Shown here: positions 40,392 to 51,600 of the stretch, in pieces | How positions within the stretch are numbered: the first letter of the stretch is position 1 | How the letters are laid out: every line of letters begins with the position of its first letter | The notes under the pieces: model-generated | What the model was told of the DNA's origin: nothing | Databases searched by the model: none | Seen by the model: the letters and a program-made list of their open reading frames with translations, nothing else | Assembly (NCBI RefSeq): GCF_000372725.1 | Contig: NW_005200535.1 | Location: forward strand, 13,363 to 77,362 | DNA from: Emiliania huxleyi CCMP1516 | Lineage: Eukaryota; Haptophyta; Isochrysidales; Noelaerhabdaceae | Reading direction: 5' to 3' | Length of the DNA: 64,000 nt | Program-made: the position numbers and the translations under genes

Positions 40392-42112
40392 TCAGTCAGA
40401 CGCGTGTAAAGCCGCGGCGCCGACCGACGCGGGCGTCTTGCTCTCGCCACCGGCCACGTCGAACTTGTCGCGCGGGATGAGGTCCCACGTGCCGTACGCG
40501 TACGTGACGACGCCGATGAGGTTGGTCCACGTCGCGTACGTCGTCGGCCCGGTCGCGCACACGTACTCGACGGCGAGCTCGACCGCGTGGTTGTCGACCT
40601 AAGGTGAGGTAGGGTAAGGCAAGCTTCTCCACACACACGAGGTGGCGGGGCAAGGGCCAGGCGATACTCGCGTCTCCACGTCTAACGACAGGAGCCCCAC
40701 GGCATTCAAAGTGCAAGGCCCAGTGCGCGTGGGTGAGCCGGTGTGTGTGCGTGGGAGGGGGGNNNNNNNNNNNNNNNNNNNNNNNNNNNNNNNNNNNNNN
40801 NNNNNNNNNNNNNNNNNNNNNNNNNNNNNNNNNNNNNNNNNNNNNNNNNNNNNNNNNNNNNNGCGCCTCGGCTGGCGTCATCTCTACCGTCCTCCCCCCT
40901 TGGCTCCCCCTTACAAGCAGACGTCGGGGGGGTCGACCTCCATCGGTAGGCCCGGCGCGCCGGTCGAGAGGACCCACATCTGCTTGTACCTGCGAGCCAA
41001 GGCGCGTCGACCCTCAAGATGTCACCCCTCAAGGCGCGTCCATGGGAGCAGGCTGGGAGTGAGAATGGGAGCAGGGGCGTGAGAATGGCAGGGAGCAGAG
41101 GCGTGGTGTGCGAAGGCGCGCGTGCGCGCGCACTTGTCAAAAACCTGGCCCCACGCCACATTCTCGAGGTTGGCTTGGCAGTAGAAGCCGCCTTTCCCTC
41201 CGGCCGCGATCAGCGCCTCCGTGAGCGGGTTCTGGCACGGCTGCACCTCCACCGCGCCGAGCGACACGAGCATGCCCTCGTACTGCTCAGCGTGCTCAGT
41301 GCAGCCCTGGAGGTGGCGTCGGAGACGGTGGTGGGTGGGGTGGGGTGGGGAGGGGTGGGGTGGGGGTGGGGGGGTGGGGGTGGAGGCGGAGAGGGAGGCA
41401 GGGCACCTGGAAGTCGTCTGTCGAGAGCTCGATTGGCGCGGGGAGCGTTGCGGCCGAGCCGGTCTTGGTGGCGAAGCATTCGACGAGCTCGGTGACGCCA
41501 TACACCTCGCGCACCACGCCCTTGACCGTCAGCTCGTCGCCCCTCATGTGCTTGTGGTCCTCGGCGAAGACCTCGATGCCCGCGAACGCCGTCGTGCCGT
41601 CGGTCATCTGCATGTAGTAGTACGCGGAGGCGTACGCGTCCTTCTGAGTACCGACAGCGGTGACGACGCCGGAGATCGACACATACTCCCCAGCCTTGGC
41701 CGAGGGGTACGCCATCCCGCCCTTTAGCGAGCAGTACTCCGAGTCGCCCGTCTCGGTGGCGAAGTCGCCCTGGATGGCGCTGATGGCGTAGGTGGTGGCT
41801 TGGGTGGTCGCGGCCTTGCCGGCACACTCGGTAGCGGACGTGGACGTGTGGATGTCCTTCGCATGGAGGTCTGTGTAGCCGGCGTCGGTTAGCATGATCT
41901 CGTCAAACGGCTTTTGGGGCAAAAAGCCGGGCAAAGGTGAAAACATGAGGTTGCGGTCGGTCGCGCCGGTCCCGTGGTCCGGCACCTGTTTAGGGGGCGC
42001 GTGGGGTGAGAGGGCGATGCGATTCCATCATGTGTGCAAATGTGTGCACCGACGCAGAGAGCGACCCGGCCACGAGGGTCGCCAAAGCAAACCAGCGTAT
42101 GTAGAGTGTCAT
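40392..42112 (-). CDS. Secreted OB-fold-like protein
   Basis: Five exons (42112-42050, 41985-41407, 41306-41134, 40989-40938, 40598-40392) splice exactly in phase to 357 residues. Exon 1 is a signal peptide (MTLYIRWFALATLVAGSLSA). Two regions have the strand pattern of OB-fold domains found in secreted nuclease-associated proteins: GEYVSISGVVTAVGTQKDAY with YYMQMTDGTTAFAGIEVF and GDELTVKGVVREVYGVTELV, then EQYEGMLVSLGAVEV. The C-terminal exon ends LIGVVTYAYGTWDLIPRDKF. No nuclease motif is present, so a binding role is likelier. Introns are all GT-AG; the fourth contains the assembly gap and repeat V, whose CCTTAG end is the acceptor. Confidence 0.72.
40599..40762 (-). repeat. Repeat V, copy abutting a 3' splice site
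   Basis: Plus strand AAGGTGAGGTAGGGTAAGGC, CTTCTCCACACACACGAGGT, then a 110-bp match to 20,775-20,893. In the sense of the host gene it forms the last part of the intron before the exon at 40,598. Confidence 0.65.
40763..40862. other. Assembly gap (100 N)
   Basis: Run of N inside the fourth intron of the secreted-protein gene, next to a GT/GGGAGG simple repeat. Confidence 0.99.
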
Positions 42113-43312
42113 CGATGCACCTGCGACGACCACGGTGCAGCTATATGCGCATTGCGGAGGTGTACGGGGTCTGGAATGAGAGGGAAGGGGGCGGGGGACA
42201 AAGTCGATGGGCGGCGGCGACGGGGGGGGGGATGCGGGAAGCGGGCTCAAGAGGACACGCGCGGCAGCTGGCTTGCAGAGGAGGGGGCGGTAGGACGCTC
42301 GCCAACGAAGGGCTGATGGAGGTAACTGACGGCAGAGAAGGCGGCGTGGCAGAGGAGGAGGCGGACAGGGGGAGGCGGTGGTCCCTAAAGGGCGGCGGCG
42401 GCGGCGGAGGGCGGCGGCGGTAAGGGCAGCGGAGGCTGCGGTACGAGCGGCGGCGGGGGCGCGGGCGGCGTCCGGGCGGCTGCAGCGGTGGCGGTGAGGA
42501 GGGATGGGGGAGGGCGGCGGCGGCGAGGGCGGCGGCGAGGGCGGCGGCGAGGGCGGCGGCGGCGGCGGTGGTGGCGGTGGCGGCGGTGGCGGCGGTGGCG
42601 GCGGTGGCGGCGGCGTCGACGGTGGCGGCGATGACGGCGACAGTGCTGACGGTGGCGGCGATGACGGCGGCGTGAGAGGGAATCGGTGAGGGCGGCGGGC
42701 GGCGAGAGAGGCGGCGAGAGCGGCGGCGGTGCTGGCGGCATCGATATGACGGCGTTGGCGATGACGGCGGCGGCGTCAATAGAGGCGGTGATGACGGCGG
42801 CGATGACGGCGGCCGTGCTGACAGTGGTGGCGTCGACGGTGCCAGACCTTCACGAGCTGAGATCCCCTCGATGCGGGGACGAGCCCGAGAAACGCCGCGT
42901 AGGCGTACTCGTGTTAAGGTGGCAGCATCGAACGCCGGGCCGACTGGAGCGGCGATGACAGCGGTGCACTCTGCGAAGAGGCGTCGTCGACAGAAGAGCG
43001 AAGCTCTCGTAGTGGGAAGATGAGCGCAAGGCCGAAGCATTGCGCGCGCCGCCGATGATGACGCCGCCCCCATTTTGCGCCGGGGATGTGTGACAGTGGC
43101 GGGGGGGGTGTAGGCGCTGCTTGCTGGCGTTTGTGCGTCGGTGGGAGGGCGTGTGGTCTACGAGTGGAGGGGGCGCAGGCGCCCACGAAGCAGCGGTCGC
43201 ACCTGTGAGTGGGATGGGAGCGGGGGTCGCTTCTCGCTGGCCAGCGGAGGGGCAGGGGCGAGGGCGAGGGCGGAAAGCAGAGGATCGCCTTGGACACTCG
43301 TCGGGCTTGATG
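42113..43312. other. Low-complexity (GGC)n and GATGACGGC-rich region
   Basis: 42,370-42,840 is mostly GGCGGC and GGTGGC repeats with GATGACGGCG units. Frames are open on both strands only because of composition. No gene called. Confidence 0.5.
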
Positions 43313-44012
43313 TCAATAGCCAAGCTCGCCCTACGAACTCAGGCGGGCTTGCAGCTGTGAATGATAGCCAAGCTCGGCCCTACGAACTCAGGCGGGCTTG
43401 CAGCTGTGAATGATAGCCAAGCTCGGCCCTACGAACTCAGGCGGGCTTGCAGCTGTGAATGATAGCCAAGCTCGGCCCTACGAACTCAGGCGGGCTTGCA
43501 GCTGTGAATGATAGCCAAGCTCGGCCCTACGAACTCAGGCGGGCTTGCAGCTGTGAATGATAGCCAAGCTCGGCCCTACGAACTCAGGCGGGCTTGCAGC
43601 TGTGAATGATAGCCAAGCTCGGCCCTACGAACTCAGGCGGGCTTGCAGCTGTGAATGATAGCCAAGCTCGGCCCTACGAACTCAGGCGGGCTTGCAGCTG
43701 TGAATGATAGCCAAGCTCGGCCCTACGAACTCAGGCGGGCTTGCAGCTGTGAATGATAGCCAAGCTCGGCCCTACGAACTCAGGCGGGCTTGCAGCTGTG
43801 AATGATAGCCAAGCTCGGCCCTACGAACTCAGGCGGGCTTGCAGCTGTGAATGATAGCCAAGCTCGGCCCTACGAACTCAGGCGGCGGGCTTGCAGCTGT
43901 GAATGATAGCAAAGGCTCGGCCCTACGAACTCAGGCGGGCTTGCAGCTGTGAATGATAGCAAAGGCTCGGCCCTACGAACTCAGGCGGCCTTGCAGCTGT
44001 GAATGATAGCAA
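43313..44012 (+). repeat. 49-bp satellite, about 14 copies
   Basis: Unit contains GCCAAGCTCGGCCCTACGAA, CTCAGGCGGGCTTGCAGCTG and TGAATGATA. Central copies are identical; the first copy and the last three carry changes. The array ends about 105 bp before the ATG at 44,119. Confidence 0.95.
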
Positions 44013-44118
44013 AGCCTCTGCTTGGCCCCACCCGAGTTCCGGCACCGCTTCCAGGCCCCAGCCAGACCCCGGCCAACCCCGCCTCGACGACGCCTCGACG
44101 GCAATCTCTGATTCTCTG

Positions 44119-45173
44119 ATGGCGCGTCTCCCGACGCGTTTCCTCCTCCTCCAGACGGTGGTGGTGTCTCTCGCCCGTGCGCGCCAGCTCGTCACGCTGA
44201 GCGAGTTCGCAAAAGTGGCGCTCCTCACGCCGACGACGCTGCGGGCCGCGTCGCTCTCCGTCGCCTGCCCGCTCGTATGCTCGGCAGCCGGCGTGGTGGG
44301 GAACGACTTTGACCCGGCGCTCCTCTCGCTCATCATCGCCGTCCCCAGTTCCATCTCCATCAACGCCGCGTACACGCGCCGCGAGCGCGCGCTGACCTGC
44401 CTCGCACGCTTCCGCTCCGCGACGTACGCGCTGCACCACTCGATCCAGCGGTGGGGGCGGCCGGCGGACCGCTCGCGCATCCAGCGCGAGAATGCGGCGC
44501 TGTATGAGAGCCTCTGCGTCGGCCTCGAGTCTGGCGGCGACGACATCATGTTTCGCGACGTCTTCCGACATCTCGAGGAGATCGGCGAGGTGTGCGAGAG
44601 CGTGCGACTAAGCCCGCGGCGAGCCGAGGACGCGCGCGACTTCATGCCCGCGCTGAGCACGCTGCTGCTGTCGGACGAGAGGATGCTCTGGCAGACAATC
44701 GACGAGCTTCGGATGCTCTCCTCGACCGCCACGCCCTACCTGCTGCGCGGCTTCACCGTCGGAGGCGCAACCGCCCTTCTCCTCCTCCTCCTCCACCACC
44801 ATTGACATGCAGCGTGGTCACACCACCACCCTCCACCCTCCACCCTCCACCACCCTCCACCACACTCCACCACCCTCCACCACCACGTCCAGGCGCCACC
44901 CTCTTCCCGGTCCTCTTCGGTCCGTACGTCGCCAACGCCGTCGGCGCCGGCAGCGTGCTCGACACGTGGTCAGCGTACCTCGTCTCGTTCCTGCTCGCCG
45001 TGACGATCGGCTCGCTCGTCTCGATCCAGGAGGCGCTAGAGGATTGCTTCGACGGCGACGCGCGCCTCGATGACATTGCTTTGCCGCCGTTCGCGCCGCC
45101 GGGCTTCTTGCTCTGGCGGAGCGACATGTCGCGCGAGAACAGGGACTTGGTCAACCCGCCGGGAGGGTGGTAG
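44119..45173 (+). CDS. Membrane protein, bestrophin-like C-terminal part
   Basis: Exons 44119-44764 and 44893-45173 give 308 residues. Hydrophobic segments lie near residues 55-75 (AASLSVACPLVCSAAGVV), 80-100 (ALLSLIIAVPSSISI), 213-235 (GATLFPVLFGPYVANAVG) and 240-260 (AYLVSFLLAVTIGSLVSI). The end SIQEALEDCFDGDARLDDI recalls the acidic cluster after the last helix of bestrophin/UPF0187 anion channels, where E-D-P-F is usual; here E-D-C-F. Identity is uncertain. The GC-AG intron starts GCGCAACCGCCCTTC and the next exon starts GCGCCACCCTCTTCC. If unspliced, the frame would close after HHH at 44,803. Confidence 0.6.
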
Positions 45174-46366
45174 GCGTATCTGGAAAAAGCCAAATCCAAT
45201 AGCCACACGACGCGTCGCCTCGCCGGTTTCACGCTTTCACACCCGTCTGAGGTCTGTGCAGCGGTCACCACACACTCCACACACCGCACGCAAAACAAAA
45301 ACGTACATCTCGGATCGAGAAACGTAGGAGTCACCGCTTGCTCGCGAGAGCTCGACGGTGTAGATCTGATATCGGAGCGCAAACGGCGAACCGACGCTCG
45401 GAGGCAGAGAGTTCGACCGATTGGTGACGCCACCGCAACCGCATTGCAGCTGCACGTTGCACGCACCACATTCATCCGGCCAAGGGGCGTGCAAGTCGGC
45501 TGCCGAGTCGTCCAAGCACGCCCTCGGACCGGCGAGTCGCATGGACTCAGCGCGCGTAAGCTAGGCTCCGGCAAAGGCGTCGCTACCAGATTTCTGCTTG
45601 CGCACGCAGCGGCGGAGCTGCGCGGGGACAGGCGCGCGGATGCCGTGAGCAGAAATAGAGCGGATGCCGAGCCGCCCAATAGAGCGAGGGTTGCAGCAAC
45701 CATGCCTCGGCCCGCGTCTCGGCTAGAGCTCACCCTCTCCAGGCAAGGGTCGCAGCAGCCGCCAGCCTTGTTTGACCAGTTCTGCAGGCGCGCCGCCTGT
45801 GGGAGGGCCCATGAGGGAATCTCGGGCGACAATGCAGCAGTAGGGAGTGCTGGCGGGCACGGTGAATGCGGCGAGGGAAGGAGAAATGTGAGCGGGTACG
45901 CAATGCAGCAGAGGTGCGCACACGTTGGGCCCAGCGCGGCGAGGTTTCTCACTTCCCGCCTTCGCCGCCGCGCGTGCAGAAGTGAAGAAGCTCTCGCCCG
46001 AGCGCAGCGACGCGACGTACACCGCCGACGGCCGGGGCAGATTCGGGCACGAGCCGCTGTGCATCAAGACCGGAAAGTGAGAACGCCGCGCAGCGTAGGG
46101 TGTGAGAAACGTGCTAAGGTTGGGAGCGAGCAAAGGTTGGGAGCGAGCAAAGGTTTGTTGTGAAGAGCTGGGGCGCGCCACCCAAGAGCCTATAGGTAGG
46201 TGCGGATCGGCAAGAGCGCAATCGATCTTTTTGCCCTCTATCACCTTGGGTTGTAAGAACTTGAAACACACCACGCAGGGGCACAGCAAGCACGGATAGC
46301 CGTTGAGGAGAAAGGCGGACTCAGGGCCGGTGCTTTGACGCAGTATATTCGGTTACTCGATCGTGT
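45174..46366. other. No certain gene; Cys-rich minus-strand frame
   Basis: The minus-strand frame 45,237-45,542 has a Cys-rich stretch (DECGACNVQLQCGCGG, later VCGVCGDRC) that could be an exon of a secreted protein, but no start, splice partner or family is evident. GGTTGGGAGCGAGCAAA is tandemly duplicated at 46,119-46,152. Confidence 0.3.
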
Positions 46367-46408
46367 TTGACGACGTCAAACACTGTTTGACGTCGTCGTC
46401 AAACACAA
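46367..46408. repeat. Perfect-looking palindrome TTTGACGACGTC...
   Basis: Inverted repeat around AAACACTGTTT with arms GTTTGACGACGTC and GACGTCGTCGTCAAAC. Related sequence GTCAAACACTGTTCAACGTC lies at 47,627-47,655. Confidence 0.6.
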
Positions 46409-47826
46409 GTGGAGAATGGCCGTAGCTCCTCTCCACGAGCGATTGAGAGGACGTACCAAGTATCGATTCTGTATAGAATTGCGAGGCGCACACGCTGGTG
46501 CAGGCGGCGAGTCGTCGATCCGACTCGTTCCGACGTGAAGTCGCCGTGAAGGGTGGGAAAACAGGGCGATTTTGCCACATTTTGCCCTCTCGAGCGATCT
46601 TCTCGCGTCGGCTAGCGCGCGGGCCAGGATGGGCGAGCCGACCCCGCCACGCTGGACGGGCCAGCGGCTGGCACGCGCCGGCCACCCCGGCGGCGCGGCG
46701 GCCTCATCGCGCTCGTCGTCTGCGAGGCCACCGCTCGGCGTCGCCGCGTGCGACGGCGATCGCGCTTGGCTGTGAGGTGGGACGGCGGCATGGTGCGCGC
46801 GGGCGTGGGGGTGGTGCGGGATGCGCGTGCCAGCAAGCCTAGTTTCACCTCCCCAACCCCGCAGGCGCGCCGACGTGCTGCCCGAGCGCGTTTGGAGGCA
46901 GCAGCAGCTCCTCGCGAGGCGCCTTCGGAGGGGTGCCACACCCCTTTCCCAGCCGCGCGCGAGTTGAGCTCCGATTTGCGCTCTGTTTCGCACACGCCCG
47001 ACGCTAGTAGGTGAGGATCGACCATCCTCCGCAAGCAGGGCTTCGTCGGGCGCGTCTTCGTCGAGCGGTGGAGCATCTCCCATGCTCCCCCCCGCGCCCT
47101 CCTCGCAGCCCGCCCGCGGCCGACACCGACGCCCTCACGGACTCACCCTAGTCGTAGGTGCGGGTTTTTTGCGTGGCCCCCGTCGATACGGGGCGCTGGG
47201 CGATGGCTGGGCTTGTCGCCGGGCGAGCTGGCCCCTCAGTCGGCCGCGGAGCGGAGGTGCGAAATCGAGGCGGCGCGGCCCCTACGCGCAGCCTGTCCGG
47301 CCGGCGCGCGCATGGTTCCGTAGCCCGTCTAGTGCCTCACTGACCGACTCCAGCGCCACGGTGTACGTGGCCGGTGTGGTACTGGGGCTGGGCAGCCTTG
47401 GGGCCGGCGGAGACCGCCGTCTAGCGGTCGCACTAGTCTCTTTTCGTTGTTTGACCTGTTTGTTTGACGGTTGTTTGACCATACTTTGAGCCTTAATTAT
47501 TAATTCGGGTTTGGGTCTCTGAGGTCGCTACTAGCGTCCGTAACTTGCCACAAGCATGCTTTACAAAAGTCCAGCGGAGGGAGACTCTCAGAACGGCCGT
47601 CCGCGCGCGCTGTGAACAGCGCCGTGGTCAAACACTGTTCAACGTCGTTGAACACGTAGCGAAAGAGAGACCGTATTGTACTTCGAGGTAGTATGAACTC
47701 AGAACGGCCCCCCGAGAGCGCCTCTTCGACGCCCACGGGTCCCAGGGGGTCGGAGGGGTTGCGAGAGGGCCTGGACTATTTTTTGTTTGAATCCCGGGGG
47801 CCGTTCGAACATATAACGTGCGTTCC
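46409..47826. other. Intergenic, no certain gene
   Basis: A minus-strand frame ending near 46,376 begins MGDAPPLDEDAPDEALLAED at 47,083, which looks like a true N-terminus, but the rest of that frame does not look coding. Possibly a first exon only. Confidence 0.3.
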
Positions 47827-48138
47827 ATGCCCGCTGCAGTCAGAGCGCTGGCGGAGGCGCGGCAAAAGGCTGAGTCCGGCGGGTCCGCCCTTGCCTCGCC
47901 ATCGACGGTGTCCTCTGTGTCGGACATTAAGGGGTATGACATCGACAGCTCCGAGCGCGACGAGAAGACGAGGGCTCTTAAGGAGAAGATTGCGTCGGCG
48001 CTCGACCGCGCGCGCGCTCTCAAGACGGACCAGGCCTCCCTACCAGGCAGCCCGCGCGAGGATGGGGTGCCGCTGCTTGAGTCGGGGCACCACGAGGACG
48101 TCGATGAGCGGGTGCATGAAGCCAAACTACGGATTTGA
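47827..48138 (+). CDS. Small charged, coiled-coil-like protein
   Basis: 103 residues from ATG 47827. The protein has a helical, charged middle (SERDEKTRALKEKIASALDR) with heptad-like spacing, flanked by Ser/Gly-rich and acidic sequence (DGVPLLESGHHEDVDERVHE). No domain or signal peptide is recognised. The composition and lack of simple repeats set it apart from the chance open frames around it. It may be one exon of a longer gene. Confidence 0.5.
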   Translation: MPAAVRALAEARQKAESGGSALASPSTVSSVSDIKGYDIDSSERDEKTRALKEKIASALDRARALKTDQASLPGSPREDGVPLLESGHHEDVDERVHEAKLRI

Positions 48139-48675
48139 CACTGCACATCCGGGGGAGGCAGGGGGTGGAAGCACGAGGCCCATGTCGGGGCGGCCAGTGT
48201 CCATGCGGCTCTTGAACTTGATCGTTGATGAATGTTGCTCCTCATCGTGGTCTGTCTATGTCTCCGGGGAGATTCTGTCTCTCTCACTCTCCCAAACTAC
48301 CTTCCTCTGATCAACTGTGTATCTGTGGCGTGAGCGCCATGTAGAAGTTGATCAGTCCATCGATGATCGTCGAAAGGCAACCTCGCAGGGCTTAATTAAG
48401 CGGGCTGCCTGCTGTCTTCGTCCTCCTCTCATACCTTACCTTGTGCAACTCACGTACAGTAGCGACGCGCAAAATGGGGCGCAATAGTACAGCCGCCCCG
48501 CAAGAGGTGCTGCGGGGCCGCGCGGGGAGCAAAATCACCGATGGAGAGGCACATGCAGCCGCGGCCTCGCGGGGCACGCCGCGTCGCTCGCGGTTGGTGA
48601 CAGCAGCGTCGCTCGCCCCCACAGCGAAGGCAGCGCGCTGAGCGGCGCGCGGCCCGTGCAGCGCCGTCGCCCGCC

Positions 48676-51600
48676 TCAGTCGCCGGAGAGGTTCTTGAGG
48701 AAGATTGAGCAGTGCGAGCAGAGCATCTGCAGCATGCGCTCGTCGTCCCTGTGGAAGCCCGACGGGTCGGGCTGCCCGTCGGCGCCCGTCTTGTTGACGA
48801 GCTCCACCAGCCCCACCACCGCGCCGTCGTCCCCAAACACCGGTCCGATGAGCAGCGAGCGCATCTCGTACCCACGCAGCCGGTACACCTAGGAGTACCC
48901 GTTACCCGAGATTACCCGAGATCGCATCTCGTACCCCGCAGCCGGTACACCTCGGATGGTTCAGAGCATGCGAGATCACCCGCGATCACCCGCGATCGCC
49001 CGAGATCGCCCGAGATCACCCGAGATCACCCGCGATCACCCGCGATCGCCCGAGATCGCCCGCGATCGCCCGAGATCGCCCGAGATCACCCGCGATCGCC
49101 CGCGATCGCCCGAGATCGCCCGAGATCACCCGAGATCGCCCGAGATCACCCTAGAGTGCACCTCGTACGAGCAGAGCGGATGCCTCCGCACGTCGACGAC
49201 GTTGAGCATCTCGCCTAATCTCGGGCAATCTCGGGCGATCTCGGGCGATCTCGGCTCATCTCCCGCCCGCAGACGCGGGACTGTCTCGCCGGTAGTCAGG
49301 ACGTGGTGGCAATCTCGGCTAATCTCGGCAATCTCGGCTAATCTCGCCGGTAGTCAGGACGTGGTGGCGCGTGCCGCCCACGCGTACGGTGATTCGCACC
49401 TGCAGTTGAACGTGCGTCGGCTCGCGCCTGCTCGTCCTCAGTGGCTGCCGCCCGTCGGCACGGGGCGTGCTGTGCCCAGCCTTCTTCCCCCCGCGCCGGC
49501 CGGGGAGAGCCCCACTGTACTGCGCCACCCCGCGCGCCTGAGCTGTGAGCTGTGTGGCCGTCCTCGCATTCGCCTTCCTGGGACCCAGCGCTGGCTTCTG
49601 ACTGTCGTTGCTGTCTATCCCTGTCTCGACTGTCTGGGCTTGTGCGTCCTGGGTCCCGGGGTTGTGTTTTTGTGTGAGCTGTGTGAGCTGTGCGCCCAGC
49701 GGTCCGGGGCCGCGTGAGGCTGTGCGTGTGCGCCCGTCCTCCCTGCTGGCGATGCGCGCCTCGTCCGGCATGGATGAGCTAGTCACGACTCGGTCCGTTC
49801 ACAGCTGTAGCTAGTCCATTCACAGCTGTAGCTAGTCACCACTCTGTCCGTTCACACGTGAGAGGTCCCACCGACGCGCGCCTCGTCCGAGAGGATCGCA
49901 CCACTCTCGGGTCCTCTCGGCTTCTCTCGGGCACTCTCGGCTACTCTCGGCTACTCTCGCGTACTCTCGCGTACTCTCGGGTCCTCTCGAGTCCTCTCGG
50001 GTCCTCTCGGGTCCTCTCGGGCTCACCATGAGTGATTTCGGGTCCTCTCGGGTCCTCTCGGGTCCTCTCGGGTCCTCTCGCGCCTCGTCCGAGAGGATCG
50101 CGCTCCGCAGCAGCGACGAGAACTGGGCGAAGGTGAGCTGCCCGTCCCCCTCCACGTCCACCGACGCGATCATCTTCTCGGCCTGCGACGGGCTGGTCGA
50201 GAGTACCCGAGAGTACCCGAGAGTAGCCGAGAGAGTACCCGAGAGAGTACCCGAGAGGACCCGAGAGGACCCGAGATTACCCGAGATTACCCGAGAGGAC
50301 CCGAGAGGAGCCGAGAGGAGCCGAGAGTAGCCGAGAGGAGCCGAGAGTAGCCGAGAGGACCCGAGATTACCCGAGATTAGCCGAGATGGCCCGAGATGGC
50401 CCGAGATTACCCGAGAGTACGCGAGAGGACCCGAGAGCACCCGAGAGATCGGCCTGCGACGGGTTGGTCGACCAGCCGAGTGCACGCAGCGCCGCGGACA
50501 GCTCCATGGCGTCCACCTGCCAGCGTGGTCGCACCGCTGGCTGTGGCGGACGGCCAAACCGGCTCTCTCGACCGCCCAACCTTGTCCGCCGAAGCCTTAG
50601 AGCTTGAGTCGGCTCCCTCCAGAGCCATCTCTCCCTGCTACAGCCACCTCTCCAGCCACCTCTCCAGCCACCTCTCGGCCATCTCTCCCTGCTACAGCCA
50701 CCTCTCCAGCCACCTCTCCAGCCACCTCTCGGCCATCTCTCCCTGCTACAGCCACCTCTCCAGCCACCTCTCCAGCCATCTCTCCCTGCTACGGCCACCT
50801 CTCCAGCCACCTCTCCAGCCACCTCTCAGCCATCTCTCCCTGCTACAGCCACCGAGCCCGACGAGCCGGAGTCGTACGCCCGGAACGCGCCCCACATCTC
50901 CTCCTCTGTCGGCGGCTTGCCTCGCATCCCGTGCGAGAAGAGGTGCTCGCCTTGTCGAAAGGCGGCCGAGGTGCGGCCGAGGTGCGGCCGAGGTGCAGCC
51001 GAGGTGCGGCCGAGGTGCGGCCGAGGTGCAGCCGAGGTGCGGCCGAGGTGCAGCCGAAGTGTAGCCGAGGTGCGGCCGAGGTGCAGCCGAGGTGCAGCCG
51101 AGGTGCAGCCGAGGTGCAGCCGAGGTGCGGCCGAGGTGCAGCCGAGGTGCGGCCGAGGTGCGGCCGAAGTGTAGCCGAGGTGCAGCCGAAGTGTAGCCGA
51201 GGTGCGGCCGAAGTGTAGCCGAGGTGCGGCCGAGGTGCGGCCGAGGTGCAGCCGAGGTGCGGCCGAAGTGTAGCCGAGGTGCAGCCGAAGTGTAGCCGAG
51301 GTGCGGCCGAAGTGTAGCCGAGGTGCGGCCGAGGTGCGGCTGAGGTGCAGCCGAGGTGCAGCCGAGGTGCGGCCGAAGTGTAGCCGAGGTGCAGCCGAGG
51401 TGCGGCCGAGGTGCGGCCGAGGTGCAGCCGAGGTGCGGCCGAGGTGCAGCCATGAAGAGGAGCCTTCTGTTCATCTCGTCGATCTCTCGTCCATCTCTCG
51501 GCCATCTCTCGGCGCATCTCTCGGCGCATCTCTCGGCGCATCTCTCGGCTGTTGGTCGCCGTCGGTGTCGACCAGCTGCAGCGTGCAGTGCTCGGCGCCA

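Noticed and set aside
42480-42700. Gly-rich protein from 42,504
   Set aside because: Composition of (GGC)n low-complexity DNA, open on both strands.
43316-44012. CRISPR array
   Set aside because: Units are head-to-tail with no unique spacers, in a eukaryotic genome; it is a satellite.
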